NCBI RefSeq assembly: GCF_001428245.1
Contig: NZ_LMRV01000047.1
Location: 1-59,374, forward strand
Reading direction: 5' to 3'
Length of the DNA: 59,374 nt
Source: Paenibacillus sp. Soil522
Lineage (GTDB): Bacteria; Bacillota; Bacilli; Paenibacillales; Paenibacillaceae
The notes beneath the pieces are model-generated. The model was not told the origin of the DNA. It worked only from the letters and a program-made list of their open reading frames with translations, and ran no database searches. How positions within the stretch are numbered: the stretch's first letter is position 1; the number at the start of each line of letters is the position of its first letter. A program made the position numbers and the translations under genes. Of the stretch, positions 53,130-59,374 are shown piece by piece.

Positions 53130-54584
53130 CTATTTAATAGCGGTGCTCAAAAGTTCAGGTTCAGGTTCTAATTCAAGTATTGGCTCTAATTCAAGTATTG
53201 GCTCTGCTTCGTCCTTCGAGGCTATGTTCGCGGTAAGACGGCGCAGTGAAGACCAAATGAATCGATTGCTGTTTCCTCCAGGTTTCACCTTATCAATGAC
53301 GCCCATTCTTGTAAGCAGCGAGGACAAGTATCCCCGGTTCGCAATCGCTTTGGAGAATATCTGCTTGAGTCCAGCTGCCGAATGGAAACATACCGGCGCG
53401 TTTCTAATATAGTACACATATCCCGGCTTTCGATAAAATATAACGGGTTTAGCGCTGATAAGAGTCTCGTATGCGACAGAGGAGTAAGGAGTAATCACCA
53501 CGTCCGATCGGTCAATCATCTCGTTGAGAGGCAATATGCCATGTCTAAAAATTTTAGACTTTCTGCATCTCAAGCTACTGCGAAAAGGTGAAGTACTGCC
53601 TTGATCCGGATGCAATTTATACGTAATAGCGATTTTTTCTTCGAATGGTTTGGCTGCCTGCTCAATGGATCGAATAAGAGTTTTATTGTATTGATTTCCT
53701 AATGGCTGTAGTGCAACAAGTACCTGTAGGTGAGCGCTGCCCATATTAGCCGCGGCTTTATTGCCTGTCGGTAAATTACGATAGAAACATGGTCCGCTGA
53801 CGACAATTTTGTTGGGCGGCGCCCCATAAGATTTAAGAAAATCCGCATGAGACTTGCCCCATACGAAGTTAAGGTCAGCATTGACCGGAAAATGCGCGAT
53901 CGGAGCCATTAGTCCGTGCTGGATATTAACCGTGTGCACTTTGCGTGATTGGGCAAAAGATGTTATCAAAGCCCCGTGATGATTGATCGTCGATCCGTAG
54001 ACCGTACGGCGAATGGAATATCGATTGAACAAGGTATGCACTCTGCGTACATCTAACATCGCCTTTTTGACGCGCGCCGTGAGCCACGATCGAAAGGCAG
54101 ATTTGCGGAAAACAGCTGGTGTGCGGGCGGAGGATAAGAGTGTGCGCAGCGCTCCCATCGTCTTTTGGGCCATAGCAGGAGAAAGCCGTGCCGGTGGAAG
54201 TCCATGCAAGTATATGAGCGGACGACATTCCTTTATCTTCAACATGGATCGGTATTCACGATGGTGATGGGCAACGAACAATAACTTTTCTCCACCTGAG
54301 CCTTTCGACATGCCGAATAGCTCAGCGCGGACAATCGTATAGCCGGATTTGTTAAGGTTGGGTTTTGCAGGCACGAGATAAGGACTGCAAGCGGCTTGCA
54401 AATTGCGGATTGGCCCTGCTTTTTTCAGCTTCGCATTTCCGAAAGCCTTGGAATGACGCAACATATATTTCTGAAAATCCCGGAGCATCAAGATGCCCAG
54501 CGGCACATTGTCGTAATGAAGCGACTTGAAGGCTTCAAGGAAATCAATACTATGCCGCCAAATAAGCCAAGTTTTATTATGCAT
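53130..54584 (-). CDS. GT-B-fold glycosyltransferase-like protein of a surface glycan cluster
   Basis: The 484-residue protein has no signal peptide or membrane helix. The segment VNIQHGLM, then NFVWGKSHADFLKSYG and the C-terminal ITPYSSVAYETLISAKPVIFY resemble GT-B enzymes such as CDP-glycerol or capsule glycosyl transferases and sialyltransferase-like proteins. I cannot name the exact family. Adjacent nonulosonic-acid genes suggest a sugar-transfer role. The C-terminal tail repeats a six-residue acidic unit (EPILEL), encoded by an 18-bp tandem repeat at 53166-53201. AGAGGTTCAA precedes the ATG. The gene starts 8 bases after the dehydratase stop, so both form one unit. Confidence 0.65.
   Translation of the reverse strand: MHNKTWLIWRHSIDFLEAFKSLHYDNVPLGILMLRDFQKYMLRHSKAFGNAKLKKAGPIRNLQAACSPYLVPAKPNLNKSGYTIVRAELFGMSKGSGGEKLLFVAHHHREYRSMLKIKECRPLIYLHGLPPARLSPAMAQKTMGALRTLLSSARTPAVFRKSAFRSWLTARVKKAMLDVRRVHTLFNRYSIRRTVYGSTINHHGALITSFAQSRKVHTVNIQHGLMAPIAHFPVNADLNFVWGKSHADFLKSYGAPPNKIVVSGPCFYRNLPTGNKAAANMGSAHLQVLVALQPLGNQYNKTLIRSIEQAAKPFEEKIAITYKLHPDQGSTSPFRSSLRCRKSKIFRHGILPLNEMIDRSDVVITPYSSVAYETLISAKPVIFYRKPGYVYYIRNAPVCFHSAAGLKQIFSKAIANRGYLSSLLTRMGVIDKVKPGGNSNRFIWSSLRRLTANIASKDEAEPILELEPILELEPEPELLSTAIK
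53166..53201 (-). repeat. 18-bp tandem repeat in the C-terminus of the GT-B-like gene
   Basis: Two copies of tctaattcaagtattgg (one preceded by t, one by c) lie at 53166-53183 and 53184-53201. They encode an acidic EPILEL repeat at the protein's C-terminus and may vary in number. Confidence 0.8.
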
Positions 54585-54592
54585 TTGAACCT

Positions 54593-55615
54593 CTATTCCT
54601 CCCCATAACTTGACAAAATCGCAAGCAGTTGCTCGATTGAAACCTTAGGGCCTTTATCCGAACGGTATAAAGTTATTACGGACGGCTGGAAGTGTCGAAA
54701 TTCAAGCCCCCCTCTGGATATAGGAAGAACGACATACAATTCATCATCCTCAACTAAAGTCGCTAATTCTTCTTCAGTAAGCAATTCCTCATGAAGCTTC
54801 TCCCCCGGCCGAGTTCCGACAATCTGCACGACCGGCAAAGGCAATCCTTTATTCAGGCAGTACTGCTGAACGGCTAAGCTCAAGTCCTCCAGCTTTAATG
54901 ACTCCATTTTCAAAATAAACGTCTCTCCACCTTCACAATAGCAAGCAGCCTTAATTGTCAAATTGGCCGCCTCTTGAATAGACATAAAAAAACGAGTCAT
55001 GTTGGGGTCCGTGATCGTCATCGGTTTCCCCGTTAAGGCTTGATTCATTAGAACGGGAAAAACCGATCCTCTTGAACCAATCACATTGCCGAAACGTACG
55101 GAGCAGAACTTCGTGTCCTTGTTGTTCAGCATGTAGTTCGCTTGCTTGAACAGCTTCTCGGTAATCAGCTTGGTGGCCCCCATCGTGTTGCTCGGATTGA
55201 TTGCCTTGTCGGTGCTGATGTTGATGACCTTCTTTACTTTGTTCAAGATGCTGGCGCGAATGACGTTATCGCTGCCGTAATTGTTTGTTTTCACCGCTTC
55301 GAACGGGTTTTCCTCACAGATGGGAACCTGCTTCAAAGCTGCTGCATGAAACACGATATCCATTCCTCGTACGGCAAAGTTTACGGTTTCATAATCACGC
55401 ACGTCTCCCAGTATGAAATGAAGCCTTTTTTCGTTCGCATATTTCTGCTTCATTAAATACTGTTTCGTATCGTCTCGGTTAAATACGACGATTTGCTCCG
55501 GCTCATAAGTAAGCAGCGTCGACACGATCCGTTCGCCGATGGAGCCGGTACCTCCAGTTACTAAAATTTTTTTATTTCTGAAAAAGCTTGATATTTTTTG
55601 GGATGATATGTTCAT
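54593..55615 (-). CDS. UDP-sugar 4,6-dehydratase (CapD/PglF/LegB-like)
   Basis: The 340-residue protein is an SDR-type dehydratase of the polysaccharide-synthesis family: nucleotide motif GGTGSIGERIV (about 19-29), STDKAINPSNTMGATK with Met at the usual Tyr position (known for the PglF/WbpM/CapE group) and GTRPGEKLHEELL. It probably converts UDP-GlcNAc to a 4-keto-6-deoxy sugar in the cytosol, the entry to bacillosamine, legionaminic or pseudaminic acid routes. The ATG pair at 55618/55615 follows GGAGGGGGA; either may start. It is divergent from the aminotransferase-NeuB-NeuC genes. Confidence 0.88.
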   Translation of the reverse strand: MNISSQKISSFFRNKKILVTGGTGSIGERIVSTLLTYEPEQIVVFNRDDTKQYLMKQKYANEKRLHFILGDVRDYETVNFAVRGMDIVFHAAALKQVPICEENPFEAVKTNNYGSDNVIRASILNKVKKVINISTDKAINPSNTMGATKLITEKLFKQANYMLNNKDTKFCSVRFGNVIGSRGSVFPVLMNQALTGKPMTITDPNMTRFFMSIQEAANLTIKAACYCEGGETFILKMESLKLEDLSLAVQQYCLNKGLPLPVVQIVGTRPGEKLHEELLTEEELATLVEDDELYVVLPISRGGLEFRHFQPSVITLYRSDKGPKVSIEQLLAILSSYGEE

Positions 55616-55888
55616 CATTCCCCCTCCTTCGAATGAATGGCTGCAGTCTGGACTCGTTTCAGGAAAGCGGCTCTGCACGGTTCGGGCGACATTTTAGAGA
55701 CAGCCGCGGAGCGGTTGTCTAATACTCTATGTTATGTTTTGAGAGAAGGTATGGTTATAAGCAAATCATCTATTTTTGTGGTTTAAGAGAGAAGATAGGC
55801 AAATCTTCAGGAACAACAACCGATCGGAATAATACATTAATAGTAGACTTTTTCTTATCAAAACTGCACGGGAAAGGATCGATTATAA
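55616..55888. promoter_or_regulatory. Divergent promoter region of the nonulosonic-acid genes
   Basis: About 270 bases separate the dehydratase and aminotransferase starts. The middle is AT-rich and must hold promoters for both strands, but I see no convincing pair of boxes nor a stable RNA structure. The aminotransferase site AAAGGATCG lies at its right edge. Confidence 0.45.
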
Positions 55889-57004
55889 ATGGAAGTTCCT
55901 TTATCTAAGCCGAATATCACCGCTTTAGAGAAAAAATACGTGATGAAGGTTTTAAACTCGGGGCAGCTCAGCTTCGGTGATACGCTTCTCCGGTTTGAAC
56001 AAAGCTTCTGCGATACGTTTAATGTCTCTCATGCGGCAGCTATGAACAGCGGAACAAGCGCACTCCATGTTGCCGTCAAAGCGCTAGGGCTGCAAAGCGG
56101 CGACGAAGTGATCACTACGCCGTACAGTTTTGTCGCATCCGGCAACTGTTTGCTTTACGAGGGTGTCAAACCCGTATTCGTCGATATCGACTCGGATACG
56201 TTTAACATTGATACGACGTTGATCGAATCGGCTATTACGCCGAATACGAAAGCGATTTTGGTCGTCCATGTATTCGGTCAGCCGTGCCATATGGACGAGA
56301 TTAAGAGAATTGCAGATAAACATAAGCTCTTTATTATTGAAGATGCATGCGAAGCAATAGGCGCGACCTGGAAAGGCAACCCGGTCGGAACCTTGGGAGA
56401 TATGGGCGTCTTCGCTTTTTATCCGAACAAACAAATTACGACTGGGGAAGGCGGCGTACTGCTGACTGACAACGAACATTACTTTAACCTTGCCTGCAGT
56501 CTGCGCAACCAAGGACGAGATCCTGGAAGTGACTGGCTGACGCATGATCGCATCGGTTACAACTATCGGATGTCCGATCTGCAGGCTGCTATCGGATTGG
56601 CTCAGATGGAAAGATTGAAGACAATTTTGACCAAGCGCGAACGAGCAGCCGAAAGGTATATTCGCTTGATTCACAAAGCCGGGCTGCCAGTGAAAACATT
56701 AAAGCCGCTGCCTGATTCGACAATGAGCTGGTTCGTCTTTATCGTGAAGCTTCCGGAAGACGCAGACCGCGAAATAGTGATCGAACGACTGGCGCGGAGG
56801 GGCGTCCAAAGTAAACCGTATTTCCCTTCCATCCACTTGTTTCCGGTCTACCAAAGTCAGTTCGGGTTTCAACCCGGCGATTTTCCGGTCAGCGAAAGCA
56901 CTTCCGATCGGACGATTGCCATCCCTTTCTATACAAATATAACTTTCAAAGAGCAAGCACATGTCGTAAAGAGCCTTGCCGAAGCATTAAAAGGAGAGGA
57001 ATGA
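55889..57004 (+). CDS. DegT/DnrJ/EryC1-family PLP aminotransferase (LegC/PseC-like)
   Basis: The 371-residue fold type I enzyme has the PLP-binding lysine Lys181 in FYPNKQITTGEGG, EDACEAIGA (Asp152) and NSGTSALH near 53-60. The family transfers an amino group from glutamate to the C4 keto group of a nucleotide sugar. Acting after the divergent dehydratase, it would make UDP-4-amino-4,6-dideoxy-sugar. The ribosome binding site is AAAGGAT. The TGA stop overlaps the NeuB start as ATGA. Confidence 0.92.
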   Translation: MEVPLSKPNITALEKKYVMKVLNSGQLSFGDTLLRFEQSFCDTFNVSHAAAMNSGTSALHVAVKALGLQSGDEVITTPYSFVASGNCLLYEGVKPVFVDIDSDTFNIDTTLIESAITPNTKAILVVHVFGQPCHMDEIKRIADKHKLFIIEDACEAIGATWKGNPVGTLGDMGVFAFYPNKQITTGEGGVLLTDNEHYFNLACSLRNQGRDPGSDWLTHDRIGYNYRMSDLQAAIGLAQMERLKTILTKRERAAERYIRLIHKAGLPVKTLKPLPDSTMSWFVFIVKLPEDADREIVIERLARRGVQSKPYFPSIHLFPVYQSQFGFQPGDFPVSESTSDRTIAIPFYTNITFKEQAHVVKSLAEALKGEE

Positions 57005-58044
57005 CTATGGAGCTGAGGATCGGAAAACATACCATTTCGAATATTCAACCGATGTACGTCATCGCGGAAATCGGTGTCAACCATAACGGCTCGCTGGAGT
57101 TAGCCAAAAAAATGGTCGCTTCCGCCCGTGATTGCGGCGCTGACGCAGTGAAGTTTCAAATGTTCCGCAGCGAGGAGCTTGTATCCGATCAAGCGGCGCT
57201 GGTCGAGTATCAGAAGGCTTCTACTACCGATTCGACACAATTGGAGATGCTGCGCCGTCTGGAGCTGGACGAATCCGCGTTTCTCGAGTTGAAAAGCTTC
57301 TGCGATACGTTAGGCGTAACCTTTCTCGCCACCCCATTCGATATTAAGAGCGCCTACACGTTAAACCGAATGGGGATCGAGGCGTTTAAGATCGGGAGCG
57401 GCGACATTACAAATTTACAACTGCTTGCAGCAGTTGGCTCCTTCCACAAGCCGGTCGTCCTTTCGACCGGAATGACGACGTTAGGCGAAATAGAAATAGC
57501 GCTTGCCGTGCTGAAGCAAGCGCCGAAAGTGGCGCTGCTGCACTGTACTTCTGCTTATCCGGCTCCCTATGGCAGTATTAACCTGCGCGTCATCGAAACG
57601 CTAAAGCCGGCTTTCGGCGGTATAATAGGCTACTCCGACCATTCCGTTGGAATGGAGGTGCCCATTGCCGCAGCCGCCCTCGGATACAAGATTTTGGAGA
57701 AGCATTTTACGTTGGACCACACAATGTCCGGACCGGATCACCAAGCTTCGATGGAGCCGGAGCCGTTTAGACGGATGATCGAGGCGATTCGGCATGTCGA
57801 GCTGGCGCTTGGCATTACGCAAAAACGGGTGACTGAGGTGGAAGAGCAGACGAGGGAGCTGGTCCGCCGGGGCGTATATGCAGGGAAAGATTTACCTGCC
57901 GGTCACGTGATCCAGGAGTCGGACCTTCAACTATTGCGGCCTCTTGGCGAGATTGACGCGGCTCAATATAAGCAACTGCTCGGCAAAAAAACAACGCATT
58001 CGTTCAAGAAAGGCGAACCGCTCTCTTGGCAAGGGCTGGCGTAA
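57001..58044 (+). CDS. N-acetylneuraminate-type synthase (NeuB/LegI/SpsE family)
   Basis: The 347-residue protein has a TIM barrel (1-275; IAEIGVNHNG, DAVKFQMF, FKIGSGDITN, LSTGMTTLGEIE, HCTSAYPAP, IGYSDHSVG, KHFTLD) and a C-terminal SAF antifreeze-like domain (about 285-345, starting RRGVYAGKDLPAGHVI). It condenses phosphoenolpyruvate with a six-carbon N-acyl amino sugar to a nine-carbon nonulosonic acid. AAGGAGAGG lies just before ATG 57001; ATG 57007 is an alternative. It overlaps the aminotransferase gene by four bases, so the genes are coupled. Confidence 0.95.
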   Translation: MTMELRIGKHTISNIQPMYVIAEIGVNHNGSLELAKKMVASARDCGADAVKFQMFRSEELVSDQAALVEYQKASTTDSTQLEMLRRLELDESAFLELKSFCDTLGVTFLATPFDIKSAYTLNRMGIEAFKIGSGDITNLQLLAAVGSFHKPVVLSTGMTTLGEIEIALAVLKQAPKVALLHCTSAYPAPYGSINLRVIETLKPAFGGIIGYSDHSVGMEVPIAAAALGYKILEKHFTLDHTMSGPDHQASMEPEPFRRMIEAIRHVELALGITQKRVTEVEEQTRELVRRGVYAGKDLPAGHVIQESDLQLLRPLGEIDAAQYKQLLGKKTTHSFKKGEPLSWQGLA

Positions 58045-58054
58045 GGAGGCAAAT

Positions 58055-59194
58055 ATGAACATTCTTTGCATCACGGGAACGAGGGCGGATTATGGCATTT
58101 ACCGTCCTCTTCTGCTTGAGCTTGAGCGTGATCCTGATATTAAGCTAAAGCTGGTCGCCACCGGCATGCATGTGCTGGACGAATACGGGTACACGCTTGA
58201 TCAAATTCAAAAAGATGGTTTATCCATAGCAGGCACGCCGTCCATATTAGTAAAAGGCGATTCCACCTATGCGATGTCCCAGTCGGTCGGACTCGGGATC
58301 ATTTATTTTTCCGATATCATCCAATATAACAAGCCTGACATCGTTCTGCTGTTAGGTGACCGAGGCGAAATGCTCGCAGCAGCGATTGTTGCACACTATC
58401 AAAATATCGGCATTGTCCATCTTCATGGCGGAGAATGCAGCGGCTCAGCGGACGATACGGTACGCCACGCGATTTCGACATTTGCTCACCTGCATTTCGT
58501 CTCCAACGCAGAAGCTCAGCATTTCCTAGTAAACCGCGGCGAAGCGCATTGGCGGGTTATTCCGGTCGGTTCACTTAGAAAAACGGAAGTGCAGCGGGTA
58601 TTCGATCTACCGAATGTGGAACGCGAGCGGCTCATGGCCCTTTATGAGCTTGCGACGGCGCATCCCAAAGTGCTCTTGGCTATGCACCCCGATTCGAAGG
58701 ATCCGGTTTCGTTTGATGCGCAAATCGAACCGGTGCTGAATGCGCTGCGCGACATGAAGCAGACACAGTTTATTGTCATCGGCCCGAACAGCGACGCGGG
58801 CGGGGAAGTGTTCAAGGAAAAGCTGTACAGCTTCGTCCAAGAAAGCTCCCTTCGCCGCTACTATGCTTCGGTTCCTTCGAGCGATTATTTGTTCCTCCTA
58901 TCTCAGGCTAATCTGCTCGTCGGAAACAGCAGCAGCGGCATCATTGAAGCGCCGTTTTTCCAGCTGCCATTCGTCAATGTCGGCTCAAGGCAAAAAAACC
59001 GCACACATGCGGCCAATGTTATTCATGCTGAATATGAAGAAACGAATATAAAAGAGGCGGTCTCCGCTTCACTGGAAGCAAGCAGAGGGACGATCGTAGA
59101 AAATCCATATGACCTGTGCGACTGCCCAGAGCAGGAAATCGTGCGCGTGCTGAAGCAGCTGTCGGAACATCCACAGCTTCTAAACAAGCGTTAA
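58055..59194 (+). CDS. UDP-N-acetylglucosamine 2-epimerase, hydrolysing (NeuC/LegG-like)
   Basis: The 379-residue GT-B-like protein begins with ITGTRADYGIYRPLL, has LLGDRGEMLAAA near 104-115, HLHGGECSGSADDTVRHAIS, and GNSSSGIIEAP near 291-301, all typical of NeuC/LegG. It releases UDP and gives a 2-epimerised N-acetyl sugar, the substrate of the NeuB-type synthase. The ATG at 58055 follows TAAGGAGGC; NeuB stops 10 bases upstream. Whether the sugar is ManNAc or 2,4-diacetamido-trideoxymannose depends on unseen genes. Confidence 0.94.
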   Translation: MNILCITGTRADYGIYRPLLLELERDPDIKLKLVATGMHVLDEYGYTLDQIQKDGLSIAGTPSILVKGDSTYAMSQSVGLGIIYFSDIIQYNKPDIVLLLGDRGEMLAAAIVAHYQNIGIVHLHGGECSGSADDTVRHAISTFAHLHFVSNAEAQHFLVNRGEAHWRVIPVGSLRKTEVQRVFDLPNVERERLMALYELATAHPKVLLAMHPDSKDPVSFDAQIEPVLNALRDMKQTQFIVIGPNSDAGGEVFKEKLYSFVQESSLRRYYASVPSSDYLFLLSQANLLVGNSSSGIIEAPFFQLPFVNVGSRQKNRTHAANVIHAEYEETNIKEAVSASLEASRGTIVENPYDLCDCPEQEIVRVLKQLSEHPQLLNKR

Positions 59195-59310
59195 AAGCGG
59201 AACATTCCCTAAGCCATGACTCATGACCATCCCCCTCAACTGATTACCGCATATCTTATTATCACAATTGCTTAGTTTAAGCATTGATATTGGATAAAGG
59301 AGGGATAGCC

Positions 59311-59374
59311 CTGCATCACCCATATGTAGGCATTCTAGTAGATAATAGTGTGCATCGTAAGATTCCCACCAGCG
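59311..59374 (+). CDS. Start of a gene cut by the window edge (possibly YheC/YheD family)
   Basis: AAAGGAGG followed 7 bases later by CTG opens a frame of at least 21 codons to the edge (HHPYVGILVDNSVHRKIPT). A rare CTG start, or a TTG at 59290, is needed as no ATG is at the right distance. The segment VGILVDNSVHRKIPT recalls the N-terminus of YheC/YheD-type endospore-coat ATP-grasp proteins, but the piece is too short to be sure. Confidence 0.4.
   Translation, partial: MHHPYVGILVDNSVHRKIPTS

Noticed and set aside
1..59374. Insertion sequences, prophage, rRNA, riboswitch or T-box elements
   Set aside because: I found no transposase, integrase, phage structural gene or 16S/23S-like sequence, and no leader that I can fit to a named riboswitch.

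Overview
The window looks like chromosomal DNA of a spore-forming, low-to-mid GC Firmicute, most likely Paenibacillus or a close relative in Paenibacillaceae. The reasons are AGGAGG-type ribosome binding sites, TTG/GTG starts, an alpha/beta-type SASP, GerE, YtaF, a LipL-type octanoyl transferase with its cysteine at residue 150, a PhoP/PhoR-Pst system with a Bacillus-type Pho box, and a very large secreted polysaccharide-active protein. The cluster polA-mutM-ytaF-coaE-(lytic transglycosylase)-nrdR resembles the order known in Bacillus. I see no rRNA, CRISPR array, prophage or transposase. There is one tRNA, tRNA-Ala(GGC).

Layout. 1-10.5 kb: an MDR oxidoreductase, a MalT-like LuxR regulator and a 2083-residue secreted lyase-like protein with three tandem discoidin-type modules. 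10.5-18 kb: a non-coding stretch, tRNA-Ala, nrdR, a divergent SASP gene, and the slt-coaE-ytaF-mutM-polA group, all on the minus strand. 17.7-19.7 kb: a GGDEF/EAL protein preceded by a broken GGDEF gene. 19.9-25.8 kb: pstS-pstC-pstA-pstB-phoU with a Pho box, and a soluble CBS-type chemoreceptor upstream. 26-34.4 kb: a GH42 beta-galactosidase divergent from an AraC regulator, then an M20 amidohydrolase, a two-part ThrE-type exporter, an APH-like kinase, lipL and a second AraC regulator. 34.4-39.4 kb: phoP, phoR, a BASS transporter and a tandem HD protein. 39.4-46.9 kb: a small protein, SNF2 helicase, SWIM protein, an orphan Spo0B-type histidine kinase and a TPR membrane protein. 47.1-59.4 kb: gerE and a surface-glycan region: GtrA, a polyprenyl-phosphate GT2, a fused double GT-C transferase, a GT-B-like protein, and a nonulosonic-acid-type set (4,6-dehydratase, DegT aminotransferase, NeuB, NeuC).

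How the genes work together. PhoR and PhoP should sense phosphate limitation and act on the Pho box before pstS, while PhoU and Pst feed back on PhoR. The glycosylation region could form one route. GT2 would charge a polyprenyl phosphate, GtrA would move it across the membrane, and the double GT-C protein would transfer sugars to a surface acceptor. The NeuB/NeuC group would make a sialic-acid-like sugar, possibly for flagellin, S-layer or spore surface. The acetyltransferase and CMP-sugar synthetase that such a pathway needs are not in view and may lie beyond the right edge.

The observations most worth a second look are the double GT-C fusion with its GT2/GtrA partners, the tandem HD protein whose first HD domain has lost its HD pair, the 19-bp inverted repeat between the galactosidase and AraC genes, the Pho box that overlaps a chemoreceptor stop codon, and an inverted copy of the tRNA-Ala 3' end next to that gene.
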